Assembly (NCBI GenBank): GCA_002286715.1 | Contig: NSJX01000087.1 | Span: 3,649 to 61,174 of the forward strand | Direction of reading: 5' to 3' | Length of the DNA stretch: 57,526 nucleotides | Source: Dentipellis sp. KUC8613 | Lineage: Eukaryota; Basidiomycota; Agaricomycetes; Russulales; Hericiaceae | Part shown: piece after piece, positions 20,761 through 31,280 of the stretch | Position numbering within the stretch: position 1 is the first letter of the stretch | Layout: every line of letters starts with the position of its first letter | The notes under the pieces: model-generated | What the model was told of the DNA's origin: nothing | Databases searched by the model: none | Seen by the model: the letters and a program-made list of their open reading frames with translations, nothing else | Position numbers and translations under genes: made by a program

Positions 20761-22307
20761 TCAACGGCGCGGGGCCAGCCCGATACTGGAACCCAGCCTT
20801 TGCCAAGCAATTATCATCTTCACCAAGTTAGGATCCTCGCGGTCAATCAACTCCTCAGAAATATAACTGCTCAGGACGTCGGCTGTCGGCTTCCAATAGC
20901 GCTGGATGACTTCGACCAGGAAGATGTGGATGGCTTCATGCGGCTTGTCACGGGGAACAAATTGGCAGAGACGCTCGCATAGCAGAGCCCATTTATCTAT
21001 GTGGATCGTCAGTAAGCCGACGACTATGATAGGACGAAGCGATCGAACTGACCAGTGTCTGCGCCTTCCAGGCGGTCGTACCTCGGCGCGTACATCGCGG
21101 CGCGAGATAGGAAGAACATCAGGTACTCGATGTACCTGAACGAATCGGAAGAGCGTGCGTCGACGCACGTAGAAAAGATCAACCTGCATATTATCACAGT
21201 CAGCCGTCCGTGGGTTGACGCACGATCTCCGTGCACGCACCATAAGATCGTCGGCATTTTTTGGAAGCTGTTCCAGTCCTCTCTGCTGTTCTCCCTGTCT
21301 GTCAGTCGGCAGAACGACGCATAGAAGGGCCTCAAGACGTCGTGCGCGGCAAGCGCAGATACGAATGCGTTGTTCTGGTCCGATATGCCGAAGACGATCA
21401 TGATGTGCGAGCAGTTGCGAAGGACCCCTCTGGAGAGGTTTGGGTGCTCGAATTGGGCCTTGCACCGCTGGGCGAGTGCGTCGGGTCCTCCGCATTCCAG
21501 AATCGAGGCGTTGCAGAATGGGCCGATCTCCTCTAATGACGAGCGCACGATATGCTGGAAGATGATCGACAGGACGTCGAGCTCGCCGTAGCCCACACCG
21601 CGCACCCAGGTATAGAGCAGGAGACGGGGGAACTTTGACTCTAGTATTTTCGGATACCGGTCTCTGTCGAAGCGTGGGGCGTCTTGAGCAGTCGAGTCGG
21701 GACAGAAGAATGAACGACGCACTTGATTTGGTATAACAGATCGTAAGCCGCCACGAGCTCTGCAAAAGCAGAACGAAGGGGCTGGTTGGTGGGCACGCGG
21801 CAGCCCGCGACGAACTTCTCGCGCATAGAGAATATCAACTCCCAGAAGCCGTGGCCCGCCGCGAGAAACTGTTTAGTTATCGGTTGCTCGCGTCCTGTCT
21901 CTGTAGGGCATGCGGTCGTTAGGATGTACGACGCAAGTTGGAAAATGCGTTCAATGTAATTCTGTGGTACGTCACCGGGCTATCAGTACAATATGTGCGG
22001 CAGTGCGTGAAGGGGAGAATAGGCGTACCAGGTCATGATATGTGAGCTCATCCATCATGATGCGGATGAGGAAGGATGGAAGTTCGGCTTTGAGGCATGC
22101 ATCCCAGACATCGGGAGGATTGTTCTTGAGGAATTGGCTGAGCGCTTCGGTGGTGGCATAGCGCCCTTTATAACTCCCAGAGGTGTGATTTGACCAAAGG
22201 ATATCCCGATGCTTGTGCATTTGAACGTAGACTGAGTCCGGGGGCGCCTGTATAATTCGAGTCGATGAGCGGTCAATGAGTGGTGCAAGAAGAGCGGTGC
22301 CTACCAT
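20761..22307 (-). CDS. Paralogue family member 2 of 3, helical protein of unknown function
   Basis: Six exons (22307-22305, 22247-22029, 21961-21723, 21663-21241, 21183-21053, 20996-20761) give 416 residues, the same length as member 1. All intron phases match (0, 0, 2, 2, 1). The start exon is again only ATG, followed by GTAGGC. Residues align with member 1 through KAELPSFLIRIMMDEL (member 1: RAELPITLLSIMQDG), IFSMREKFVAG, LLYTWVRGV, ECGGPDALAQRCK, FFLSRAAMYAPRYD and RYWKPTADVLSSY. The intron 21240-21184 has a length divisible by three and no stop, so retention would add 19 residues. No membrane segment or signal peptide is visible. It sits head-to-tail with member 1, separated by 743 nt, which indicates local tandem duplication. 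Confidence 0.72.
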
Positions 22308-22404
22308 CGTATATTGAATAGTTCTGAAGTAGGGGTGATAAGCACGTTAGAGAAGACGCGAGGGGAGGGGGATGGAATGTTACTTCTGGCGAGACCAGAG
22401 AGCT

Positions 22405-22410
22405 TTATAC
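22405..22410 (-). promoter_or_regulatory. TATA box of family member 2
   Basis: TATAAA (minus strand) within GTATAAAGC lies about 100 nt upstream of the ATG at 22307. Confidence 0.55.
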
Positions 22411-22627
22411 GTTCGGGTGCCAGTTCAACCTGCAGCGACTTGAAGATAATGCCACGGCAATCACACGCTCATAATAGAGGTCCACAATGCTCGAGCTGGC
22501 CCGGCATTGTCCTACTTTATCAAAATGACAGAGAAATCCACAATTCAAGACAATGTAGGGCCGAGACTCGACGCTTTGCGCCTAATTTAAGTTAGTGGCT
22601 TCGTGGACTGTACCTCGCGTAGACTAT

Positions 22628-22665
22628 ACAATTGTGGTCCGGCCACATTTTGTGGACGGCTCTTG
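22628..22665 (-). promoter_or_regulatory. Upstream block shared with family member 3 (copy at member 2)
   Basis: On the plus strand it reads ACAATTGTGG, then GGCCACATT, then TGTGGACG and CTCTTG. The region upstream of member 3 (31250-31280) has ACAATGTGA, GGTCACATT, GTGGACG and TCTTG in the same order. It lies ~320 nt upstream of the member 2 ATG. The sequences around it do not align, so it stands out as a conserved cis-element candidate. Confidence 0.5.
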
Positions 22666-22914
22666 TGGCCGTTCCCATGGGTAGCTAGCTGGTACTGTTG
22701 TCCTCTTGAATGTGAGGATGCCCCGTGGCGGGCGCAGTTCATCGCTGCTCGGAACGCATGGTGTTGGCTGGACAAGAGAATAGCAAGGTGCCGTCAGCGT
22801 GGTAATGGCAATGCTTATCGAACATTCGTGTTGAGTTTGACGAACTACGATGGACGGTAGACTCTAGGAGAGGAACAGAGTCGGCTCTACTGACTACGCC
22901 GAGAAGTCCGATTC

Positions 22915-22947
22915 GAGCCTACCCTAAACATCACATGACACTCACGC
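22915..22947 (+). repeat. Dispersed direct repeat, copy 2
   Basis: This matches 20588-20623 (GAGCCTACCCTAAAC followed by ATCACATGACAC). It lies ~120 nt before the plus-strand ATG at 23069, so it may now also act in the promoter of the p31comet-like gene. Confidence 0.7.
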
Positions 22948-23068
22948 GTCGAAATGGTTCACGCGTCCTTTTGTCCACAACCCAACTTCAACCTGCACGC
23001 GACCCACCTCTTCCTTATAACCCCCATCTCCCCCTCCCTCCCACCTACCACATCTATAACGCATCTCG

Positions 23069-24598
23069 ATGCCTGTTCTCGCGCCCGCGCTAGGACCGCC
23101 CATCTCCCTCTCAGACTCGACCTCGACCGCCTCCTCGCTCGCGACGAGCACAAGCCGGCGCTCGATGAGCCCCGCATCGACCGCGCCCACCTCCCCGGAG
23201 CGCGAAAAGCCCAAGGGCGCGGATAATGGAGAGAAGAAGCTCGATACGCGAGTGCTCACGATCCCTGCCGTCCGTCTCGACGCGAAACATATTTCAGACG
23301 AAATGGCCGCGCGGCTGTCTGTTAGCCTGCTTGGTCATGTCTTGTTTCTGAAAAGCCAGGTGCCCTTGTACGATGCCATTCTTCCTCTCTGTGACAATGC
23401 GGCATTGCTGACGGCGAATCACGACTTGTAGCCCTGTCGTACAGCTCTCGCGCATGCCGGGCGGCAAGTCCACGAACACGCGCGCTGCGAAGAAGCGCGC
23501 GGAGTTCATCAATGCGTTCGATGAGCTCTCTTCGCACTTGCATACCACTTTCTCTGCGCTGTCGACTGCTTTCGCGCGGAATGCGGCACGCTATCCTAAG
23601 CTTCACGATACGGAGCCGTCGGCGGGTCCATCTGACGCGCCGACCGCGACAGCGTATCTGAGTGTTGTGCTGGGTCCGACGGTTGGCACTGCGAAGGCTC
23701 GGGTTATGCTTGCTATGGAGGGTTTGGAAGTGAGGATATGGGGCACTCGGGATGACGAGGAATGGCCGCAGGACGAGGATAGTGAGGAAGGCTCGATTAT
23801 CGAAGACGGCGAAGAGGATAGCGAGAGCGAGCAAGAGGATGAGGATGAGAGCGACGTGGATGACCAGGACGAGCGCTCCGACGACTCTGCTGAGGAACCT
23901 GACGCCTCGGATGAGGAAGACGAAGAAGACATCCCCGAATCCCCACCCCCTTCTCAACCCTCCCTATCCCGAACACCCTCCCTGCGTGGCAGCTCGCCGC
24001 CCATCATCACTTCCTCCTCTAGCTCTCCGCAAAACATCTACCAACCGCCGCCCTCGCGCCGCACCTCCGCAGGTTCCGCTCAGCCGCGTCTCATGCCGCA
24101 GGGGCGCACGCATGCTGAAGAGGAACAGGAATTCCGCGTAGCTGAACGGTTACTTTCGCGCACTCTTGCGAATGCGTGTGCCGACGGGCCTGGAATGGCT
24201 TGCGAGATGGGTACGTGTCTTTTTTTCTTCAACTAGGTTTTTTTTGGTATCTTATTGACCTATTCCGTGTGACAGCCCCAACGCAGACACATATACTCCT
24301 CCGCGCTCCACGGTGCTTCTCGCACCCCGCATGGGTGCCCCGGCAGAACCTGACATCGTCGCTCGAGACTGTGCTCTCTGATTTCCTGCAGGACTCTGGC
24401 TTGCAGCCCGCTCGCGATACCGGTAAGCGTCGCCCACGCAAGGGCGTGCGCACCGAGGGTGTATTTGTCGGATGTGCCAACGGCTCGGGGACACCGGGTG
24501 AGAAGAACGAAGTGGTGGAGGGTGAGAGTGAGGATGACGCGGATGAGATGATCTGGTGGTGCTGGAATGGTCGGTTGACCGGTTTCGCGGAGTGGTGA
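23069..24598 (+). CDS. p31comet-like (MAD2L1-binding) candidate
   Basis: Three exons (23069-23367, 23432-24210, 24276-24598) give 466 residues. After a Ser/Thr/Pro-rich N-terminus, a helix LLGHVLFLKSQVPFPVVQLSR resembles the p31comet helix that ends in an IPLPYEQL-like motif. Basic residues, a helix (FDELSSHLHTTF) and a hydrophobic strand with YLSVVLGPTVGTAKARV follow, where p31comet has its ILLGG strand. A long acidic Asp/Glu/Ser insertion (~245-310) and a disordered Ser/Pro stretch interrupt the fold. The C-terminus has WVPRQNLTSSLETVLSDFL and ends WWCWNGRLTGFAEW. In animals p31comet helps TRIP13 remodel Mad2 to silence the spindle checkpoint. Fungal relatives are divergent and this assignment rests on pattern recall. 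A DUF-type fungal protein is the alternative. Confidence 0.5.
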
Positions 24599-24784
24599 GC
24601 GGGTGGTAGACGCATACGTGCATTGACATTTGGACATTGCAGGATATAGACGGAGAAGTAACAGGATAGAGACATGCTATCATTGCACGGCATCATGTAT
24701 CATTACACAGTACATAGTATAACGGACAGCTAAAGTAAATCATTGTACATCGTGGATGGATCCGGAGAGGTAGCGGATGCTGAA

Positions 24785-25525
24785 TTAGGCGGAGTCGGGC
24801 TCGAACATCGCAGCCCTCCACACGACGTCCTCCCCGCCTTTCACCCGCATCCTCTCGTCGAACGCGACGCCCTCGAGCACCAGCATCTTCACCTTTTCCT
24901 TCTGCACATTCCCCAGCCCCGTGCCCTTATACTTCTCATGCCAATTCCTCTCCACCTGGATCTTCTCCGCAGCCGGCACGCTCTGGCTCTTCTCCTTCGA
25001 CACGCCCTTCCACTCCCCCCTGAACCCCCCGACGCCCATATCCGCCGCAACGACGCGGTGGCACGGCACGAACGGCGCGAACGGGTTGTTCCTCAGTGCT
25101 CCGCCGACGGAGCGCGCAGAGCCCGTCCCGAGCGCGGCGCACACATCCTTGTAGGTGGACACCTTCCCCGCGGGGATGCGCCGCACGAGGTCGTAGACGT
25201 CCCAGTGGTGCGGCGGCACGCGCTTGCCTGTGTCGGTGCGGTACGCGGCGCGCGCGGCGGGGGTGAGCGGGTAGTCTATGTCACCTAGGATTCGCGAAAA
25301 CCAATTCCAAGTCCAGATGCACATTCGGATGAGATGGTGGGGAGACTGACATTTCGCGAAGTCATGGAACTCCTTGACGAGGAGAATTTCCTCGGTATCG
25401 TCGGGCTCGTCGAGGCCGGAATCGAGGCTGGCTGATTTTTGGCGCGTTGTGGACTTGGAGTCTGCGCCCGGGCCTTGGTAGCGGAAGCTGGAGAGGTTCA
25501 ACTGGACGGTTCTGACTGCTGGCAT
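24785..25525 (-). CDS. O6-alkylguanine-DNA alkyltransferase (MGMT type)
   Basis: Two exons (25525-25351, 25284-24785) give 224 residues; the 66-nt intron has no stop, so the unspliced form would be 246. The active-site loop PCHRVV is intact with the acceptor cysteine at ~133, which separates it from alkyltransferase-like proteins that carry Trp there. The preceding helix-turn-helix has IPAGKVSTYKDVC and SVGGALRNNP, with the arginine that flips the base. The C-terminal VLEGVAFDE region closes the domain. It removes alkyl groups from O6-guanine in a suicidal reaction in the nucleus. Between the active site and the C-terminal helix there is a longer charged segment (SKEKSQSVPAAEKIQVERN) than in the short bacterial enzymes. 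It is convergent with the p31comet-like gene, with 186 nt between stops. Confidence 0.93.
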   Translation of the reverse strand: MPAVRTVQLNLSSFRYQGPGADSKSTTRQKSASLDSGLDEPDDTEEILLVKEFHDFAKCQSPHHLIRMCIWTWNWFSRILGDIDYPLTPAARAAYRTDTGKRVPPHHWDVYDLVRRIPAGKVSTYKDVCAALGTGSARSVGGALRNNPFAPFVPCHRVVAADMGVGGFRGEWKGVSKEKSQSVPAAEKIQVERNWHEKYKGTGLGNVQKEKVKMLVLEGVAFDERMRVKGGEDVVWRAAMFEPDSA

Positions 25526-26902
25526 TCTGGCTGATTTTGAGCAGCGCTATGGGGAGAAGACAGTTTGAAAACGGCGCTCTACTTGTTTATGAAGCCCCTG
25601 AGGAGCTGCGCGCCTGCTGAAATGACTGGTCCTCGGACGCGACACGTCAAGCTGATTCAACACGGTCACGTTCTATGCACGTGAACGCGTGGGGTATATT
25701 GCGATTACACGTGACTGAATCGCGCCATAGCACACCATCGTCGGACCTCTAACGAAGATGGTGGCAGGAAAGAACGCGTTCTGCTCCTTGTTCTCAACCA
25801 CCACCATCCTCTGGTGCTCCTGGTGATTTGTTTGGTATTTTTCTGGTACATTTCTGGGTTCTTGAAATGCTCACCAAGTCCGAGACGTCTTGACAGCTTC
25901 CTAACAGGTCCTCCGAAGCTCTGGGCATCTCGGGCTGCGATCTGGAGAGCTTCAGATAACATCTCTTATTCTTGACGGATTCGATGTCCAGATATTTTGA
26001 GGGCGGCTGGAAGTCATGTCTCTCGGACTTGACTGCTGTCGGAGACCCCGTCGACGATGGCTATCGGACTAACACTGGTTATCGCGGGACAGCAGGATTC
26101 TCATGTCGCATGTCTAGGTCTCATGTCGTCTGACGTGTCAATTCTCCGCTCGCATCCTCTGGGGGATCGGTCGGCCCAGCTATCATCACTGCTATTAGTG
26201 CTGTGCGCTTGCTAGTGCCTCGCCTTATCGCTCACCATGAGGATCAATTACCTGTCGGTGAGTCGTGTTGAGCGTACTTCTCACCCGTCTGCTCCAGGTT
26301 CTCGCGTCTTGTCTCCGAGGACGGAGAAGTCCTTACGCTTTTGACCCTGTCGGTTTCCAGTCTAGTCGACGCTAGCCAATCGAACTCCGAAGCGCGGCTC
26401 GCGGCTCCCTGTTCCGAGCCTATTCGGAATTCCCTTGTCACCCTCGTTTTGCTTGACGCGACCCTTGTGCTTGCGGTTTTACGTTCTGCTCCGCTTTTTT
26501 TGCCCTCTATCGTCCAATACACGTACATCTTCTGCTCCAATCCGCATGCACGCGGTCGCGCAGGTGCGACCAGTCTGCCTGCGTAGGCTGTTTCCGGACT
26601 CCATTCCATTCTAGTCGGCAGAGCTTTTGTTTCGCGGTCCGGATGTGCCATATGCAGAGTCTGCTGGTCTCACAGCGGTCTTGCGAATTCCGAATTCAAG
26701 GATAAACTTCGATCTTGTGCTCCGCCGCGTGCCACGTCTACAGAACCTCTTACGTCGTGCGTATCAGTATGTTGTTGTAGCGCGATCTGACGGTTTTGCC
26801 TGTATATACCATTATCGAGCTGCGTATAAAAAAGCTTTCTGGGTTTCCTCCATTCCACATCGCTCTGCTATTTGACATTGTCTGAACACCCTCCTCGTAT
26901 CA
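25526..26902. other. Divergent intergenic region between MGMT and the EgtB-like gene
   Basis: Nearly 1.4 kb without a supported gene. The minus-strand open frame at 26244-26651 and the plus-strand frames at 26341 and 26627 show no motifs. A small imperfect tandem repeat (TCTCATGTCG ... TCTCATGTCGTC) lies at ~26098-26130. The 3' end has the TATA box for 26903. Confidence 0.5.
26825..26830 (+). promoter_or_regulatory. TATA box of the EgtB-like gene
   Basis: GCGTATAAAAAAGC lies about 75 nt upstream of the ATG at 26903. A second TATATA is at ~26802. Confidence 0.5.
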
Positions 26903-29300
26903 ATGTCGGCCATGTCCTCCTCTTCATCGTTTTCTGAGCCTTCCACAGCTCCATCTACCCCTCCGCCTGTCCAGGAGCGCGAGAAGCGCTTCCTTCTGTG
27001 CTCTCCCGATGCTTTGAAGGACGTCGGCGCGAAGATGGGAAACAGCGATACGCTGTTCTTCCTCTCCGGTGTCGGCTCCTCCGATGAGATCCGTTCACTG
27101 CTCGACAAGGGCACTGACGGGCTTGGGGAGGAAATCCTCTTCGCTAGCGAGTGGGAACCGAGCGGTATGTTTGCCTTGACACGTCCTTTGAGCAGTGTTC
27201 TGACATCTCAGCAGGTTCTGGGGATTATTACGAGTCGAGGGCGTCTCCCGCTCTTCCGATGGACAAGGATTCTCTACTCGACCTCAGCACTCTGCAAGTC
27301 TCTTCTCCCATTGTACGCAGCTGCATGCTCTTAGTCGGCTCCAAACTTATTGTACTAACCCAACCCAACCCAAGCTCACCCACGCTGATGCCCTCGCACT
27401 CTTCACCGCCGCTCACCTCGCCCTCACCATCGCCTACCACACACCGACTCTGCACCTCTACGTCCTCTCCCGCCCGCCCTTCGTCTTCCCCCTCATCTCG
27501 TCCACGCCCGCGACCCCCGTTAACCCGACCGCACACCCCTTCGGCGTACCGTCGACGAGCGACTGGGAGGACCTGTGGAAGGCGTGGGATTGCGTCACGA
27601 TGGGCATGATACCCCGTGCGATGCTGCACCAGAAGCCGATTGATTTGCGGCATAAGTGTTTGTTCTATCTTGGCCATATTCCGACGTGAGTCCTCTTCTT
27701 GCGCAAATGGATGACATGGTGGATAGATGATGCGGATGCGGATGTTTTTGATTAGGTTTGTGGATATGCTGCTGAGCAAGTTGCTGGATGAGCCGAATAC
27801 GGAGCCTAAGAAGTTTGTGGACATCTTTGAGGTGACTGTTCTGGGTCGCCCGTCTCGTCACAGTTGTTGATCTGATTGCGCTTCTCACAGCGAGGCATCG
27901 ACCCCCACGTCGACGACCCCGAGCATTGTCACGTACGTTGCGCACCCGCTCTGGAGTCTCAAAGACTGATCTCTACCCCAACACACAGCGTCACTCGGAA
28001 GTCCCAACCCGCGACGAAGACTGGCCCTCGCTCGCCGAGATCGTCGCCTTCCGCGACCGCGTGCGCGCGCGCCTGCTCGCGCTCTACGCCGACCTCGAGA
28101 GCGGGCGCCGCGCGCTCTCGCGGCGCATGGCGCGCACGCTCGTCATGACGTTCGAGCATGAGGGCTTCCACATCGAGGTCAGCTGCAGCTATAGCCATAG
28201 CCTGTTCGCAAAGGTTCAATCTGAACTGACCTTGGACTTGCAGACACTGCTGTACATGCTCATCCAGCGCGCCGGCACCGGCACGCTCCCGCCTCCGGGA
28301 TTCAAACCCCCGCCCTTCGCCGCGCTCGCCGAGCAATGGCGCGCCTCCGCCTCCGCCTCCTCCCTCCCGTCCCACAGCACAACCGTCACGCTCGGCCCCG
28401 CGGACGTCGTCCTGGGGCACGACGATCCCGAGTTGGACGACCTGCGGCCTGAGCTCGCGGGCGACGCCACCGGGCGCGCGTACGGCTGGGACAACGAGAG
28501 CCCCGCGCGCACCGTCGCCGTGCGGCCCTTCCGCATCGCGCGGCGGCCCGTGACGAATGGCGAGTACGCCGCGTGGTGGGAGGCGGGGGGGCGTGCGCGC
28601 GCGCCGCCGCCGAGCTGGGTCGTCGCGGGCACCGGCGAGATCGGCGTGCGGACGCTGTTTGGGCTGGTCGGGATGGACGTGGCGCGAGAGTGGCCCGTGT
28701 TGGCGGCGTATGATGATCTGTGTGCGTATGCGCAGGCGCAGGGCGGGCGTGTCCCGAGGGAGGAGGAGCTGAGGCTGTTTTTGGACCGGTTTGAGGTGGG
28801 ATATGCGGGTGGGGGCAATGTGGGGTTTAGGAATTGGCATCCGGTTCCGTGCGTGTTGATTTTTGTTTTGGGCGTGTTCGTGTGCGCAATGCTGATTGTG
28901 GTGGCGGTTTAGCGCGACGATGGGCGGTGAGGAGGAGGGAGTGCGCGGGTCGAATGGCGGTGTTTGGGAGTGGACGGCGACGGTGTTGGAGGAGCATGAG
29001 GGGTTCGATGCGACGACTATCTTCCCTGGGTGAGTCTTGTTTGTTGAAGTTTATGTGCAGTTAGGTGCTCATGGGATGGGTGTGGGCAGATATTCGTCGG
29101 ATTTCTTCGATACGAAGCACCAAGTCGTGGTAAGTCTCGAAATTACCTGTCCGCATGAGGGCTGCTGCTAATGCCTCCTGTAGCTTGGCGCGTCGTACGC
29201 TACAATCCCCCGCCTTGCGGGGCGCCGCACTGTCCGCAACTTCTATCAGCATAACTATCCGTACCCGTGGGTCGGTGCGCGAGTGGCTTTCGATGTCTAG
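26903..29300 (+). CDS. EgtB-like DinB + FGE-sulfatase (formylglycine-generating) domain protein
   Basis: Ten exons (26903-27164, 27215-27312, 27375-27685, 27756-27831, 27891-27932, 27989-28177, 28244-28848, 28913-29029, 29090-29129, 29184-29300) give 618 residues. The DinB-like part has LRHKCLFYLGH and, at 320-326, HEGFHIE, the H-x3-H-x-E iron ligand pattern of EgtB-type sulfoxide synthases. The FGE-sulfatase domain follows with ARTVAVRPFRIARRPVTNGEY, GNVGFRNWHPVP, WEWTATV, a GASYAT strand and a YPWVGARVAF end. Fungal Egt1 proteins join this module to an N-terminal histidine methyltransferase (EgtD). Here the N-terminal ~230 residues show no methyltransferase motifs, so the protein resembles a stand-alone EgtB. 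Oxygen-dependent C-S bond formation on a thiol/histidine substrate is inferred; ergothioneine itself is not proven. Confidence 0.8.
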
Positions 29301-29490
29301 GTCCAGTGTGGGGAAGTGGGGAGCAGAATTGTATTATATCGGGGTGTATCTACATCGTTGTTATGTCATAAGTACTCCGGCCTGTATGTAAGTTATCTCC
29401 AGTAGAAACGATCTGCGTCGTTTCTGGTCACCTGAATTTTTAAGCCCCGGGTATATTCTTTGTTTCGTGATGGGGGAGCGGAGGAGCTGC

Positions 29491-31040
29491 TCAACGCGAA
29501 GTAAGAACCTTGCCTAGCTTGATCCAAGCATTCATGGTCTTCGTCCAGTTATAATTATTGTTGATGTGGCTTTCGGGATTTTCCGAACGATATGTGTTCA
29601 AGGAGTCTATCGTTGGCTGCAGGTAATGCCGTATCGCCTCTTCCATGAAGACGCGCTTCGGACTGCCCTGCCTGAACTTGAGGACATGTTGGCATATAGT
29701 ATCGCAGAAAGGGACCCAGTGATCTAGACAGAATGTCAATAATTGACGATCGGTTCGAAAGAATGATAACGGACCTGTGCAGACGCCGTCGATGCTGTCG
29801 TGTTGCGGCCCTAGCGTCGCCGCGCGGCTCATGAAAGCGAGCGGATACTCGATGTGCTTGTACGTCTTCGGAGAAGTCATTTCAACGGACTTGGTAAACA
29901 GCGCCCTGGACGCGTTCTGTAAGTAGGATTCATTGGGACATTGTGTGTACGCACCGTAGCAGCGTTGCCAATTTGTGAATAGCCATCCATTCCTGGTGGT
30001 CGCCCGTGACATGCGTCGACAATGACTCGTAGAGCGTCTTCAACATATCACACCTGACAAGCGCAGGAATGAAACAGTCGGCCTGAGGTTTTTCGCCGAA
30101 ATGGCGCAAAACGCGCAAGCAGGCTCCGAAGTCCTCGCTGCAAAGATCTGGTCGCTGGAGCTCTTGTTTGAACCGCTGTGCGATCACGTCTGGCCCGCCG
30201 CAGTCGAGCATCATGGTGCAGCAGAACGTCGTGCGCCCTACGGTAGACCAATCTTTGGATAGCTCATTGATGATGTGCAGCGTTGCATCGTCCGCGACGT
30301 GATTTACGCGGTGCACCCAGGTGTACATCACAAGAGAGTTGACTGGTACTATCTTCAATTCCGAATATCGGTTTCTATCAATGGGAAGATGAGATTGAGC
30401 CGTGTCGTCATGTCACAGTGGAGGTGCGAGCGTACTTGCTTGCGCAGAAATTGTAATAAGCCCTGATAAACTTGACAAAGGAAACACCAGACTGCGGGAA
30501 TTCACTATTTTGCGCCACAATCAAGCTACGCAGACGATTGAACCTTGCGAGTAGATCATTCCCGAGGCCCACGAGCTCTTTCGATGGCGATCTCTTCAGC
30601 CTCGTCATAGACTCCTCCCGGTCGCACACGCGGGAGATAATCAGGGTGAAGAGGTTGAAAATGTGGGAGCAAAGTTCCTGTGGTATGCAAATAATTGAGA
30701 AGTGAGTAGGGATAGCTAACGATACGCGGAAATGAACCCGCCGTACCTCCCTATAATAGGTCTCTTCGTCAAATAAAATTTTTGTGAGGAGAGGCGGAAC
30801 GCCCATCATGAAGCACGCCTCCCAATGGTCATCGGTCTTATTAGTGATGACTTCGGTTAATTCCAATATGCTTTCAATGAGCAGTGTTGAGTCCTTCGTC
30901 GAGGTGTAGTGATGCTCGAGAGAGTTTAATGGCATAAATATGTCATTGTACGCTGCGGAAGGAATATGCTTTGTTTGCAAATAAAAGTCAATCGATGGTC
31001 TAGTGAGAGATGAAAAGACAAAGACCCTTACTGAAGACAT
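29491..31040 (-). CDS. Paralogue family member 3 of 3, helical protein of unknown function
   Basis: Five exons (31040-30747, 30677-30436, 30374-29955, 29905-29775, 29723-29491) give 439 residues. The last four exons match members 1 and 2 in order, phase and size, including the 131-nt exon. Shared blocks are LVMYTWVHRV, DCGGPDVIAQRFK, EYPLAFMSRAATLGPQHD and a C-terminal HYLQPTIDSLNTY. It differs at the 5' end: there is no intron after the ATG. Instead a GTAAGG ... CTAG segment of 32 nt after ATGTCTTCA is read through, because splicing it would put a TGA in frame. It is ~7 kb from the other two copies, in the same orientation, and convergent with the EgtB-like gene (190 nt between stops). Confidence 0.7.
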
Positions 31041-31123
31041 GGTGTGTAGCGTTGCGGGGGAACGATCGCGAATGTGAGGGCGGCGCAGGTTGATGCTGTT
31101 GAGGGGTACCACCCGGGGGCCAT

Positions 31124-31129
31124 TTTATA
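31124..31129 (-). promoter_or_regulatory. TATA box of family member 3
   Basis: TATATAAAATGG on the minus strand lies about 85 nt upstream of the ATG at 31040. Confidence 0.55.
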
Positions 31130-31249
31130 TAGCTGACGGGCGTATACGGCTGAGACCTGTCTGTGACTTCAACTGAAAGTGAAAATCCACAGACGAATGA
31201 ATCAGGGGTGTCTTATTTGGTTTAAGCGACCGAGTGTGGTACGCTTGAG

Positions 31250-31280
31250 ACAATGTGAAGGTCACATTGTGGACGTCTTG
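31250..31280 (-). promoter_or_regulatory. Upstream block with a 9-bp perfect inverted repeat (copy at member 3)
   Basis: ACAATGTGA, spacer AGG, TCACATTGT form a perfect palindrome at 31250-31270, followed by GGACGTCTTG. A partial copy (ACAATGCGA, CGG, TCACAC) starts at ~31283. The same ordered sub-motifs occur upstream of family member 2 (22628-22665). Dyad symmetry suggests binding by a dimeric regulator. Confidence 0.5.

Larger units (their letters stand above)
22308..23068. other. Divergent promoter region between family member 2 and the p31comet-like gene
   Basis: No gene is supported. The region holds the TATA box of member 2 (22405-22410), a block shared with the upstream region of member 3 (22628-22665), the second copy of the direct repeat (22915-22947) and a TTATAA motif at ~23015 in front of the plus-strand gene. 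Confidence 0.5.

Noticed and set aside
24785..25525. Alkyltransferase-like (ATL) protein instead of an active alkyltransferase
   Set aside because: The active-site cysteine in PCHRVV is present; ATL proteins carry tryptophan at that place.
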